Assembly (NCBI RefSeq): GCF_000711695.1
Contig: NW_013547011.1
Location: forward strand, 186,001-250,000
Source: Tilletiaria anomala UBC 951
Lineage: Eukaryota; Basidiomycota; Exobasidiomycetes; Georgefischeriales; Tilletiariaceae
Direction: 5' to 3'
DNA: 64,000 bases
The notes beneath the pieces were generated by a model. The model was not told where the DNA came from. It was given only the letters and a program-made list of their open reading frames with translations, and did not search any database. Position 1 is the first letter of the stretch, and each line of letters starts with the position of its first letter. This document shows positions 12,001-23,742 of this stretch, piece by piece. The position numbers and the translations under genes are program-made.

Positions 12001-13563
12001 CGGCGTACGAATGGAATTTCAGCGATGTCAACCCGCCTGTGCACGCCTGGTCGACATTCCGAGTGTTCAAGATCGAGCGAAAGATGTATGGCAGGGAAGA
12101 CCTGGACTTCCTCGAGCGCGTCTTCCAGAAGCTACTCATCAATTTCACCTGGTGGGTTAATCGCAAGGACTCCAGCGGCTCGAATGTCTTCGAGGGCGGT
12201 TTCCTCGGTCTCGACAACATCGGTCCATTCAACCGTTCTGAGCCCCTGCCAACAGGAGGTACCCTCCGCCAGGCGGACGGGACGGCTTGGATGGCATTCT
12301 ATGCGCTCAACATGCTCAACATGGCGCTTGAGCTTGCCAAGCACAACCCGACGTACGAGGACATCGCGTCCAAGTTCTTTGAGCACTTCATTTTCATCTC
12401 GGACGCGATGACGTACAAGGAGGGCGGTGACGAGGAAGGTCTAAGCCTCTGGAGCGAGCAGGACGGGTTCTACTACGACGCCATTCAGTGGGGGCCTGGC
12501 CACTCGCAGGTCATCCCTGTGAAGAGTCTGGTCGGCCTCATTCCGTTGTACGCCACGCTGACCATCGAGCCGAGCGCGCTGAAGCGCTTTCCTTCGTTCG
12601 CAAAGCGCATGCAGTGGTTCCTTGACAACCGTCCGGAGATGTCCCAGCGCAACATTGCTAATATGAGCGTTCGTGGAAGAGGCGACCGCCGCCTGCTGGC
12701 CATGGTCAGTCGCGAAAGGCTCGAGACGATCCTCAAAAAGATGCTGGACGAGACCGAGTTCCTCTCGTCATTTGGCGTTCGCTCACTCAGCAAGTACCAC
12801 AAGGACCATCCTTTCAAGGTCAACGTCGGCGGCGAGGACTTTGACGTCGGCTACTGGCCAGGCGACAGCCACAGCCCCATGTTCGGTGGGAACAGCAACT
12901 GGCGTGGTCCAGTTTGGTACGCCGTCAACTTCCTCCTTGTCGAGTCGCTGCAGCGCTTCTACCAGTACTACGGTGAAGACTTCAAGATCGAGTGCCCGAC
13001 AGGCAGCGGCGACTACATGCACTTGGGCCATGTGGCCGAAGAGCTGCAGCACCGCCTGATCTCCATTTTCTGCCGAGACGACCAGGGCAGGCGTGCAACC
13101 AACGGTGGTGTGGCAATGCTCGACTACGATCCGCACTTCAGGGAATTGGTGCACTTCTACGAGTTCTTCCATGGTGATACGGGCAAAGGTCTTGGGTGAG
13201 TCTGAGAGGTCTTGCAGGATGCGAGTGTAGCTCAAGGGACTGATTATCTCCATGCTCTTTCCGCCCTTCTCAGAGCATCGCATCAGACAGGATGGACGGG
13301 CTTGGTGGCCTACTCGATTCTGAGTGCGGGCATGTCTTTCAAGCTACCGCGGACACCCCGCACGCCGCGTTCCACAGCTGCGCACTACTTGTGAGTTAGC
13401 TCGGAGGACATTATATGATACACTCTCTGATGCAAATTTCTTCCCTTGCTTGGCATCCAGTGATGAACACTTGACTGACGCCGACAGCAAATCGGATACC
13501 GGCACGTCTCAGTACAGCTATTCGGCCACTTTCTCAAGACCGCCGAGCCCTGACGAACTCTAA
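9084..13563 (+). CDS. GH63-type (MGH1-like) glycoside hydrolase, large
   Basis: 1333 residues from seven exons: 9084-9387, 9472-9602, 9700-10140, 10205-10412, 10498-13195, 13274-13390, 13461-13563; every phase matches. The first ~255 residues are low-complexity Ser/Gly/His/Gln-rich. From about residue 290 it follows the GH63/mannosylglycerate-hydrolase-like (alpha/alpha)6 barrel family: [91 protein letters not shown] and, split over the exon 5/6 junction, [14 protein letters not shown]. Family knowledge: GH63 enzymes are inverting alpha-glycosidases (ER glucosidase I is one), but this branch is mostly uncharacterised, so the substrate is unknown. No signal peptide or membrane segment is visible, suggesting a cytosolic enzyme. 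Residues ~570-690 form a basic then acidic insertion within the fold. Confidence 0.9.
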
Positions 13564-14066
13564 GAACGCAGATGCGAAACGCTTGCCCCCACTGATACCA
13601 AGCGCGTGAGGCGATGCGAAACGCAACGAGTCACGTACGAGAAGGGCGCAATTTTCGAACATCCATGATCCTACATGAGGGATACGATATACTTTACACA
13701 ATCAAAGAACAGGCGACTCCCGCTTCTAACGGTGATGCAGCCACGTTTTTCATTTTCTTAGACGAGCCTTACAACAATCAGCTCCTTAAAAACACTCCAC
13801 GTGTATGAGTCTGGGTTAATTCCACCTTCAGGCACGATTGCATCACTCATGTCGCGTGCCAGTTGGGCCGAAATGGCACAGGCCATTCATGTTGCGGCCG
13901 GCGGGGAGGAGGCCGAGAATGGAGGAGATATGGTTCACGGCAATTGCCTCTGGCATCGAGCGCAACGAGTTGGGTAATTTACCACTATGCATAAAATGGC
14001 GCCCATGACGAAGCCCTATATGTGGCTCGGTGCATTTTTTCTGCACCTAAAATACATATCAGTACT
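13564..14066. other. Intergenic between convergent genes
   Basis: 500 bases between the stops of the GH63 gene and the flavin-reductase-like gene. No recognisable coding, RNA or repeat signal. Confidence 0.5.
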
Positions 14067-15095
14067 TTACTGTTTTGCTTTTTGCAATGCAGTCTTGACA
14101 TTGTCCTTTTCCTTCTCCTCTTCCCACTTCGGCCGCGGGGCTTCGAATCCGCTGCCTAGCTTAGCATATGTGATGCCGCCTAAGCGCGAGACGGGCAACA
14201 GCTTACCCGGGTCGATCGACTTGTCCTCATTTAGGAAAGCTAACAGAGAGTGGGCAGAGCGATGTGCAACAGCCAGTCGTACCATTCGTCAAGCGGGCTT
14301 GAGCGATCGAGCAGACTCACATTCTTTGATAATATAATGACGGATGCGACCGAGGATCAGCGTCGCGGTCTTGTGATTCTCGTCATTCTTGATGTCAACG
14401 CTCTGATAAAGCTCGCACTCCAAACTGTATGCGCTCTCTCCCACTCTCGGCGGGCCGCCTTGGTCGCCGCCCCAGGTTATGTTGGGAACCGGAGTCAATC
14501 CACTCAAGGTCCATTCGGATACATCAGCAGGTGCATCGATTGAAGTGTAGTTAGCCGCTTCGATGAAAGGCTCGGAGATAATGTTGACCACGAAGCGTTT
14601 CGTCTCTAGGATGTTAGTGGCGGTGTCCTTCTCGGTGCTTGGGCCTTTGGCGTTAATGGATACGCTGATGATAGGAGGGTTGTGTCCCACAACTGCGAAG
14701 TAGGAAAATGGCGCTAGATTTCGTACCCCGTTTTTTCCTTGAGAGGAGACAAAGGCAATCGGTCGCGGGACGACACCGTTGCTGTTTTGAGCATGGGAGG
14801 GTAGTCGCCGATCGTAAGCATCAAGACTTTGCAATTATTCGATCGCATTGTAACCGAGTTGAGCCCACATGAGCAGCTTGTAGTTCGTACCAGCATCGAG
14901 ATCTTCCGGCTTAAGCTGCGTGACCTTGGCCTTAGGATCAAAGTCGACTGCCCGAGGATGTTTGTTGGCGCCTTGGGGCACCTGCCAATCTGGATTGACG
15001 ATCTGTCTCATGTTCCATGTAAACTCTACATCAAAAGGCTCGCGAGACTCTTCAGCCTGCTTGAAAGGTATTCGAGTGTGATTTGAAGTACTCAT
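14067..15095 (-). CDS. Flavin-reductase-like (FMN-binding split-barrel) protein
   Basis: 286 residues; exons 15095-14869, 14781-14321, 14239-14067. Joins restore family motifs: YKLLI|NGVVPRPIAFVSSQG at the first intron, and the typical C-terminal SIDPGKLLPVSRLGGITYA after the second. Seen: the PRPIAFVSS strand and NLAPFSYFAVVGHNPPIISV, characteristic of the flavin-reductase-like domain (PF01613). Family knowledge: these bind FMN and may reduce free flavin or act as oxidoreductases; fungal members are uncharacterised. The ATG at 15095 was chosen because the conserved region starts soon after. An in-frame ATG at 15194 adds 33 residues without any Asp or Glu and with six Arg, resembling a mitochondrial presequence, so a longer mitochondrial form is possible (inference). 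Divergent from the dUTPase gene. Confidence 0.88.
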
Positions 15096-15720
15096 CGTCA
15101 ACCGTCGCACCGTATGAGGAACGAAGGGGGATCGCGGGGCGGCCCTGCAGGCGATAGGCAGGAGGCAGGTCCTCATGAGCCAGGTCCTATTCATGAGCGC
15201 AACCGTGCATTTGCAATTCGGTTGAGAGCAGGCCGTCCTCAGTGACTGGCTCACCTTCAGTGTATTAAGAAGAAAAAAAAGGAGTCAATGAGTTATTCTT
15301 GGACGTTCGAGCTGCAAGCTTACGCAGCCGTGGCCTCGCTGGTGGCACCTTCAAGAGTGGAATCTTTCGGGCCAGGTCCATTCCAAAATCGATATGGACT
15401 GATGGAGGCAAACGAGATTTGGATCGCATCACGGCCTTTAAATAGGCTGAAGTAGGGTTGTTCGACATGGCTCGTGCGGGCAACACGTCGCGATTCGTAG
15501 TTGCAACTGCGATTCGCGACGCGACATGAGTGCAGGTCCATCAACGGCCAACTCTTGCGCATGGGCTGTCTTCGCGTCGGGGGATTCCCTCAATGCTCAT
15601 CATTGTGTCCCACCATGTTCTCAGCTTGCTTCTCTGCTTCTTCTGCTCATGCTGTCCCACAGCCGAATTCTGCAACTATCATTCCGGCGTCATCCCTTCC
15701 TCACACGAGCCCACCTGGTC
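15096..15720. promoter_or_regulatory. Bidirectional promoter with nested upstream starts
   Basis: 626 bases between the short-form starts of the flavin-reductase-like gene and dUTPase. It contains the in-frame upstream ATGs at 15194 (minus) and 15649 (plus); the core between them (15195-15648) should hold both promoters. No clear TATA box seen. Confidence 0.5.
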
Positions 15721-16505
15721 ATGACCACCGACAGCGCAAATCCCCCTTCGCCTCGCCCAAACAAGATTCGCCGCCTGTCCCAAACATTGGCCCCAGTCCA
15801 GATGCCTTCCATCGACATTGCATCCGCACCAACCGCTCATCTCGAAGGCGCCAAACCCATGACGACGTCTGCACCTGCGCATGCGCAATCGGAGCCGGTG
15901 CTGCGCGTGTTGCGTGACAAGGAGCACCCGAACGCAAAGCTGCCGACGCGTGGCTCTGCCTTGTCGGCCGGTTATGATCTGTACGCGTCTGAAGACGCGA
16001 CGATTCCCAAGCGCGGAAGAGCAGCAGTCCAGACGGGCATCCGTCTCGCTATTCCGTATGGATGCTATGGTCGCGTGGCGCCTAGGAGCGGCCTTGCGTC
16101 AAAGCATGGCATCGATGTGGGTGCTGGCGTCGTTGATGCTGATTACAGGGGTTTGCTCGGCATCTTGCTGTTCAACTTTACGGATGAGGACTTTACAAGT
16201 GAGTAGTTACGAAAAGGAACGTGTGCTATGCGGGTAACTGAGACGCTCTTTCCCCCTGTCCATTTGTGATGCTACTCTGCAGTCAAAGCCGGGGACAGGA
16301 TCGCGCAGCTGGTTCTCGAACGAATCTGCATGGCAGACATTCAAGAAGTTGAGGTGCGTGAACAAGATGAGAGTACATGCCCCCAATTATGCTGACAGAC
16401 ACGTCTGCTTGCTGCTCTGTCCGCTCTTAGAACCTTGATGAGACAGCACGCGGTGCAGGAGGGTTTGGATCTACCGGTGGATTTGGGCCGCAGACAACGG
16501 CCTAG
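15721..16505 (+). CDS. DUT1: dUTP diphosphatase (dUTPase)
   Basis: Trimeric dUTPase, hydrolysing dUTP to dUMP and PPi, which keeps uracil out of DNA and supplies dTMP synthesis. Exons 15721-16198, 16283-16353, 16431-16505 (207 residues). All five family motifs are present: 1 [12 protein letters not shown], 2 [10 protein letters not shown], 3 [11 protein letters not shown], 4 [12 protein letters not shown] (across the exon 1/2 join), 5 [10 protein letters not shown]. About 60 N-terminal residues are a disordered extension. An in-frame ATG at 15649 would add the 24 residues [20 protein letters not shown] plus AHLV: no acidic residue, four Arg, as in a mitochondrial targeting peptide. Animals are known to make nuclear and mitochondrial dUTPase from one gene; the same arrangement here is inference. 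Confidence 0.95.
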
Positions 16506-17038
16506 ACAGTCTCGACGAACGCCGTGTACCTTGTATATAACATTTCGACTGTGACCTTGTACCGCGAGGCCTGGAGAACATCGGCCGAGCTGTAGCCGCA
16601 ATCGAGGTGGTGAACGTCGTGGAGCGGCGGAGGCTGGAGTCAACCAATTAGAATATCCTCTCTAATGAGAGCGATGAGAGCGACTGATCTCTGGAGCCTT
16701 CATCCGTTTTGCTTTTGACTGTCGTGAGGTTTTATCGTTGGACATTGAACTGCGAGAAAAAAAATACTTGGGTACGGCACAGCGGACGCGTCGCGACTCG
16801 CGTGTGTCACATCTTCACATCACGACTCTCGGCTGCTCCACTTTGCAGGCTGCCATTAGCCCGACTCGGAATTGTTGGCGTTTCCGTCGTCATCGCTTCA
16901 TCGGTGAATCAGACGACATGGATCACAGCTGCGGACGAGGAGCCAGGAACTCACGCCTCGCTGAGCATGGACGATCGGGCATGATTGCAAAGTAGCTCCC
17001 GCTGAAAGAGTTGGGTCGGTCTGGAGCTTCTGCCCAGG
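16506..17038. other. Intergenic
   Basis: 530 bases between dUTPase and the RTC4-domain gene, same strand. No domain-bearing frame or RNA gene recognised; presumably terminator of one gene and promoter of the next. Confidence 0.5.
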
Positions 17039-19090
17039 ATGGAGTTCTTGCGCAACCAGGGGAAGCTGCCCAGCGGGCAACGAGCTGAAGCTCCACAAAA
17101 TCGCATGGAAGCCAACTTCAAGCGTCCTCATCCAAGCAGCACGAATGGGTGCTCGGCTTTGAACAGCCCAAATTGGCGTAGACCTGGAGAAAATGACGAC
17201 CTCTTGGCCATGTCTCACTTTCAGAATCATCGCTTGGGGACCAGCTCACCTGTGATTCCAAGCACAAGGCCGGCATATTCATCGTCATCTACGGTCGCTG
17301 CGGCTGAGAGTGAAGGGAAGGCCTTCGCTGCGTGGGATTTGAAGGGGCCGGATGCAGGCAACCATGGAAAATCAGATAGGTCCGACAGCGACATCGAGAT
17401 TGACTTTGAGGAGCCTGAAACCGAAGGCGACGACCGATGTGTCCTCCAAAATGGGCAGCCCAACTTTTCCGCTACTTCACAGCCAAACCCTCCTCAGAGT
17501 ACGCAGCCAGCTGGCTCTGCAATTTCCGAGCCAGGAAGGAGTAGCATACTCATCAGAAAAGCTACGAAATTGAAATTGCCGTCGTTCAAACGCAAGATGG
17601 ACTGGAGTCAGCGCTCCTCGTCGCTCAGCCCAATGACGGATGCGCACGATGCCGATACAGGCTTCGCAGTCGACGAGAGTATCGCCATCGATGTCAATTC
17701 CGGCGGTGAGTTGGAGGCTCAAGTCGACATGAAGACTGTATTGTCCTCAGAAGCAGTTGTCCATCGTAAAGAGAAGACGCTTAAGATCATTCGGATCGGC
17801 TCCCAAACGCGGGAAACCTACAAACATGCTGAGCGAGTCGAAATAGCATTTAAAGCACTGGAGAAAAAGCAGAAAGTGCAGAAAAATGTGGAACCTGCTA
17901 CCATTGCCGCCTCTGGAGCGGCAAGGATTAGCGGCCATGCTCAGAAAGGCGTCGCATTGAAACTTGCGCCAGGATGGGAGTCGACGGCGGTCAGTCGGAA
18001 TCATATAGTCGTGTCAGAGGTGCCCCAGGCGTCTCAGGGCGGCAAAGATGCAGTGGAAGCACGCGACGGCAAAGCAGCGAAAGTGCGGGATGTGGAAGCA
18101 GCAAAGCCCTCCGACATGGTCACTCGAAAAGCAAAAGGTGAACGCTCCCTTTAAGCTTGACTGGAGTGCGTCGCACGCTAAATGTCCCTCTTCCCTTGCT
18201 CGCTCGTAGATCTTCAAATTTGTCCATTTTGCGATGGTCGCATGCCAGACAAGATGACACAAAAATTGGAAAGCATGATGCAGGGTCTGCTGGATCGCTA
18301 TCACGAAGACGGGCCGCTCAGCATCAGCGCCATGCACACGATTGGCACTTGCGTAAGACATGAAGACGAGCGAGTCCATGTGCCGGAAGGTGTGAAGGCC
18401 GGATGGCCGCAGATACTGAACAAGCGAGAGTTGGAGCAAAGGGTCAGAGATCCAATATACTGGTCTGTTCTGCAACAACGCATCAAAGATCCGACGACGA
18501 GCGAGTGGTACCTTGCCATATCTGAGCGAGTGGCCAAGGTAGGCAAGAAGGCGTTCTCTACCACTCAACAGATGCAAAACATTGAGGATCAAAGGGCGGG
18601 CTACTATGGTCAGCAAGGATGGGAGCACCTGCTCACGCTGCTTTTGACTGCGTTCACAAAGGGCACCGACGTGGATCCACGGTACCATCTCACGAGCAAG
18701 GACGCGCTTGCGCGCATCGAGCCACTCAACCCGACGAGCTTTGTGCACAGCATTCTCATGCCAGAGCTCATCTTTATGCTTCTGCGAGATGATATGGAGA
18801 GATATGCTCAGCCAAACGGGAGTGCGGACGTCAAGAGGCTCCGGGATGCAAGCACGCGCTACGGCTCTGCGCTATTTCCTTCTGATGGCGAGGGCATCGA
18901 TCCCAGGGAGCTGGTGGCCGACGATCAGGTCGAACGGTCGGACGAGCGAGGACAGCATCAAGGCAGCCAGCAAGCTCGGAACGGAAGTAGCCGCAGCAGT
19001 AGCAGCGGTGTTAGATCGTCTCAAAAATCTTCATCTCAGCCGTTTGACATTGCAAAGATCGCCATCCAGAAACGATCCCCGAGGCGTTGA
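17039..19090 (+). CDS. RTC4-domain protein
   Basis: 659 residues, exons 17039-18137 and 18210-19090 (intron 18138-18209, phase 1, restoring GDLQICPFC). The first ~365 residues are disordered, rich in Ser, Lys and Asp/Glu. The C-terminal ~240 residues fit the RTC4-like domain (Restriction of Telomere Capping 4): CPFCDGRMP, HTIGTCVRHEDE, GVKAGWPQILNKRELEQRV and GYYGQQGWEHLLTLLLTAF. Family knowledge: yeast RTC4 was found in a screen linked to telomere capping; its biochemical role is unknown. The tail after the domain is Ser/Gln/Arg-rich. No catalytic motif is seen. The start at 17039 is the first ATG in the open frame; an extra upstream exon cannot be excluded. Confidence 0.82.
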
Positions 19091-20051
19091 GTGATTCGCG
19101 GTACCTCATGGATCGCCATATCCAGCACCCATTTTGGCGGCAGTTCGTCCAGTACGAAGGCTCTTGTCTGAGACTGCGAGTCTGTGACCCTGACTTTGCT
19201 TGGTTGGGTGCGCTACGCTCAGCTTTGAATGCATACTCATGCAGTGCTCGCTTACGGCGCCATGACTGTCTGCAAGGTCGTCCAGGGGAGTCGCAATTCA
19301 TCGATCCCTGCTGGGACACACCCTTGCACTGCAACGGCAGACTTGTCATTCTGTACAAGCTTCAGCCACACGCCCCCGCAGTGACAGTGTTTCAACGACG
19401 TCACGCAACCTTTCAACGTTGACTATGTCGTGTGATCCCAAGCACATCGCAAACATGGACTTTTCCTGAGCAGCCATAGATGCCAATTCTATGCGATCGT
19501 AAAGTCGATGACATAAAGAAATTATTGATACTCCCTTGAATGGAGGCGCACACGACACAGTCGAGACACAGGGAAGATTGTCAGGATGAGGTTGAGTCGT
19601 CCCGCGCCGCCTGCTGGGTGAAACGAGATTCGAAGTCGGACTGGGTTGTACAAAAAAACAAAATGTGAAAATGAGGCCGAGGGTAGAGTTGAATCGTCCT
19701 CCTGACAGCTTGATTCGCTCCATATCGCTATTGTGCAGCTCACCTTTGTATATTGCGAGGAGCTCGAACTGTAAAGTTAGTGTACAGGTACTTGAGATGA
19801 TCCAGCATAAGGGCGTGCGTGACCTTGAAACTTGCTTTGTATTCCGCTGAGCATGCCGTGCCTGCCTGTTTCACCTTTGGTTCTAAGGCGAATCCTTAGT
19901 TCTTCCTCGCGAAAGGACCATTGTTGAAATTTGACCATTTGGTTCTGGACAGAGACAGGCATGACGCTTTCAAATGAAATATCCCCTTTCTTTCAATTTG
20001 AAAGCGTTTTATTTGTCGCAATATATTTGTTAATGATGAACTAATCAACAT
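19091..20051. other. Intergenic
   Basis: 960 bases between the RTC4-domain gene and tRNA-Val(CAC). AT content rises toward 20,000, as is usual upstream of tRNA genes here. No supported coding region. Confidence 0.5.
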
Positions 20052-20151
20052 GGTCGCATAGCGCAGTTGGTTAGCGTGCAACCTTCACACTCCGCCTTCG
20101 TGGCGCGAATGGTTGCGGTTGAGGCCCCCGGTTCGAGCCCGGGTGTGATCA
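20052..20151 (+). tRNA. tRNA-Val(CAC) with intron
   Basis: Cloverleaf: acceptor GGTCGCA pairs with TGTGATC, discriminator A at 20151; D-arm GCGC/GCGT; anticodon stem CAACC with GGTTG at 20117-20121; T-arm CCCGG-TTCGAGC-CCGGG. The loop reads TTCACA then C after intron removal, giving anticodon CAC (Val, reads GTG). A 26-nt intron lies at the canonical site after position 37. GGTTG also occurs at the intron's 3' end (20111-20115), but using that copy would leave an oversized variable loop, so the second copy is preferred. Confidence 0.9.
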
Positions 20152-20157
20152 TTTTTT
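20152..20157 (+). terminator. RNA polymerase III terminator
   Basis: Run of six T directly after the tRNA-Val(CAC) discriminator base. Confidence 0.8.
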
Positions 20158-20437
20158 GCCACCAGGAGCTTCCCACTTCAATGCCCTACTATCTTTCAAC
20201 CAAACACCACTCGTTGTCCAGCACAAGTTTTGTTTGCTCGATATGCACAGCACTTTTCGGCCATGGTTTCATATATTTTGAAGTGCTACAAACGGTTAAA
20301 AGGGCACAGAGGGTAAAGAAAGCCTAATGTAAATCCCGTTTTGCGTGCAGATGCACTTTCAATGGTTGCCGAAGCTCCCTTTCGACTTGGTTTGGTGGTA
20401 ATGGCGAGACTGGAGAGGAATCAATAGGAAGCAGAGC

Positions 20438-21465
20438 TTAGAGCTTGCCGTATGCATACGTGCCGCCCTTCTCGAGAGCGCGCTTGTACGCGGTGCGCTC
20501 ATGAATTTTCTGAACGTAGGTTTTGATCGAGTCGGGCACATTTGGCAGACGGCCAGAGGCCATTGCTTCGGCGACGAACATCATCTGAAAGTCGGCAGCG
20601 GTCTGTACAATTCAGGGAGTGGACGTCAGCGAACAGAATGAGTTGCATTCATCTTCTTGTGGAACAGCAAGCCCCAGACTCACGGGGTTTCCATCACCGT
20701 CTCCGCCAGCAAGCCAACCTCCATTCGTCTTTGTGAGCTCGTTGGAAACGAAATTGCCTATCTTTTGCACTTCGGGGTCGACCAACTTGGTGCACACGCT
20801 ACTGAAAATGCCGCTGACAATGGGACGAGCAATGAAAGGGGCCTTCTGAGGAACAATCGTGAAGATAAGCTTCATGAGCAACCAGTTCATGGCCGATCCT
20901 TCAGCCCAGTGCAGCCCTGTAATAATGAACATGTCGCAAGTCAGGCTGCGAGAGCCCAAGGGGTTGTGATTGCTCCTGAACCTACAAAATGTGTCTTGCA
21001 TCTTGCTATCCTCCAAAGTGGGAACGAATTTACCCTTGCCATATTTCTTAATCAGGTACTCTAGGGGGGGGTGCGCAAAGATCAGAACGAGAATCGGCGG
21101 TTTGCATCAACTTCGCACGTACCGATAATGACACCACTCTCTGCAACGATCTTTCCGTTGTCCGTGATCGCCGGACTCTTGCCGAGGGGGTGAACAGCGA
21201 AGAGCTCCTTGGGCGCCAGGCCCAGGGGCGTGCGCTGATACTTTTTGATTGTGTAAGGAATCTGCAGCTCCTCGAGAAGCCAGAGGATACGCTGGGATCG
21301 GGAGTCGTTCAGATGGTGCACAACGAGCAAGTCGCTGCTGGCGGCTTGAGCTTCAGCAGGGGCTGCGGCCGGTGGAGCAGTAGAGACATCAGCGGTATCA
21401 GCAGCAGCAGCTGGGGTTGCCTCTTGGGCCGCAGGAGCAGCGGTTGCGGAGTCAACTAGGCTCAT
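20438..21465 (-). CDS. Glutathione S-transferase
   Basis: 271 residues; exons 21465-21123, 21060-20986, 20916-20684, 20602-20438, phases all consistent. After a 42-residue Ala/Pro/Thr-rich N-terminal extension comes a thioredoxin-like GST N-domain (VVHHLNDSRSQRILWLLEEL, then HPLGKSPAI, with Ser in the ESGVI position that binds the glutathione gamma-Glu), then the all-helical C-domain (FWLHWAEGSAMNWLLMK, ending TAADFQMMFVAEAMA). Joins rebuild conserved blocks, for example EYLIKKYG after intron 1 and WLHWAEG after intron 2. Family knowledge: fungal GSTs of this type conjugate glutathione to electrophiles or act as peroxidases; the substrate is not predictable. The N-terminal extension is too acidic (Glu/Asp) to look like a presequence. 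Confidence 0.9.
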
Positions 21466-23742
21466 GGTGAAAGGAGAATGTCCTGGCCAAAATATATATA
21501 AAATGCTGCGTTGCGGCGGTGGAGGATGAGAGCTAGCTCAAGGCCTTCTCTGTATTTTTGAGCCCCTTGCCGCCTCCCTTTAATACAGACCGCAGGCAGA
21601 AGATGAACAGTTCCTGTAGAAGTGGAGATCTCAGCATGGAGATCCGGCATTGCGAATATGCCTACGGCCCCGGTGGTCCTATCTGGGCTCCCCCACTTCA
21701 GGGCATTTTGGGCGGGCAGTCTCGCACTGCCCACGCAAGGCTCAGCCAGGGTTATATCCCTTTCACATACCCGGGGCCGTACACGTGTCAAAAATCGACG
21801 CGGGCAGTTTGAGGGCAGCGTTACCCTGCCCTCCCCCACATCACCCCAGCAGCACCATCCTACGAACAGCACGAGGTAGAGTACCTTCATCACTGCATCA
21901 TACACCAGATATAATACTATGCTTGAATCTCACAGTAGAATACAGATCGAGGGCCTAGCGATGCGAGTAACATTATGAGCAATTTAATTCCTAGCCAGGG
22001 CACAACTCACCGGCCTTGCAGGACTGTTGCTTCTGCAACGTCTTCCATTGACTCCGAAGGTGTCAGTGAACGTGGAGGAGCTAGATTGAACCAAGAGCAT
22101 TAATGACGGCGATCCCTACTGACTGCCAAGGTAGTAAAAGTTGTGGCGTGAGCGTGTTGCCCAAATGATGCTGTGTAGCATCAAGTCTGCGCGACACTTG
22201 CTAGACTGGCACCTAAGATGCTCGACAAGCATGAAGAAGTCGGCGATTTGCGCTCCATTCATGCGCAAGCGCTGAGGAATATGGCGTAACGGGAGTGCAA
22301 GAGCAAGGGGAGAAGCAAAGAAGAATGCTCGAGGAAATCTGTGCGTGAAAATTGAGGATTTGCATGATGTACCGGGAGACGTGGAAGGGATTCGAAGCAG
22401 CCGCAACATCTCAATAACATCAGCACCTCAACCATGGTGCATCAAACGAGCGCAGCGGGGGATTGTAGACGGTTAATTACCCTCTAATCGCTGGCGTAAG
22501 AGCCAAGAAACATAAGATTTTGAGGCGGGCAAAGTAACTTCCAAGGGAAGTGTGGCAATCTGGTACGAGCCGAACTCACCCGCAAAGCGGCGAGAGCGCA
22601 AAATGCGACTGTCTGACCAGTGCAGGCTCATTCATTGGCTGCAATCAAAGGAAGGGGACGCAATAATACCCATTAAGACGGGGTGAAGCCGATCGAGCGA
22701 AGAAGTGCTAGTCGTTGGTTTGTAGAGGTGATGGCGAGAAGGAAATCGATCAGCTCGGTGACGGAAGACTTTAAGAGCTAAAGGTGCAAGGATCACTGCT
22801 CTCAAAGCCGTCTCGTACAAGTGTGTCTCAACTCACAGCTGACTTGCCTTCCTTCCTACCGCACTGATGTGAAACGCCAATTAATGCATTGGTGGTAAAA
22901 TCCCATACGAGTGATGACTACATACGCAAACTTCGTGGTATGGGTGTCATTGGTAATTCACTGGCTCGGGTCATGTGGCGGTCTTCGAAGGACGTCGGAA
23001 TCAGTTCCCTTTGATCACGGGCACGAGCGCCATCCGGGGTCGCATTTGCAAATGTGCTGATCGTTGCCATGGTGTTTCACGCTGCGCCCAAATCTCTGGT
23101 GCAGCCCACTGTCGCTTTGTAAGGCTGAACTTCTGAAAAGCCTGCTGCGCTCGAGGGTGCGTGGTTGGGCCCTTTGGAAGACGTTGTCGACGAAGAAGCG
23201 CTCTTCACCGGTAGATAATGCGATGCGATGTGATGTGGTGTGACACCGTGCGATCTATATACACCCTCTGTCATGTGCCACGCTGCCAGAGAGGGACCGG
23301 GGGGGGCAGGGCGATTCTAAAAATGAATAAAAAGAATGAATTACCGATTCAAGCAGCGGCCTTGCCCGCTGTAGGGCAGGGGACACCTGGTCGTGGGCAG
23401 AATCTCGTATGATGCCCAGCACTCTCGGAAACAATCGTAAAAAAATGGCACCAGCAAGGCCCCTCTCTCCTGCATGTGGCGTGTGAATTGGTGGCCAGAG
23501 CTTTCTCTTTATCTCGGCATTTTCCCGAAGGGTTTCACAAAAGTCACCGACGAATTTTTTGTTCTAAGCATACTCTCGCTCTCGATTCCGCATTACATGT
23601 ATATGTGCACATGGTCGGCCTTCCTATGGCCCTTGCTCTCAAGGCCTTATGCTGTCGTTTTGGCCATTGACATTGAGCAATCTTCGACGAGCCCCACGCA
23701 AAAGCTAATCACACCTTGTGAAGCGATCGTAGATTTAGAACC
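21466..23742. other. Long intergenic, no gene recognised
   Basis: 2.3 kb between the divergent GST and WD40 genes. Frames of up to ~180 codons exist near the right end (23474-24025) but these run into the WD40 gene in another frame and have no domain. A short inverted repeat, GGGCAGT at 21714-21720 and ACTGCCC at 21726-21732 with a 5-nt loop, lies about 250 bases upstream of the GST start. No tRNA or other RNA gene recognised. Confidence 0.5.

Noticed and set aside
10674-12044. 456-codon open frame antisense to the GH63-type gene
   Set aside because: No ATG-supported domain; it mirrors the codon-position bias of the real gene on the other strand.
14130-14165. TTCGAA-containing segment resembling a T-loop
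   Set aside because: It lies inside the last exon of the flavin-reductase-like gene (GSGFEAPRPKWEEE) and cannot form the other arms.
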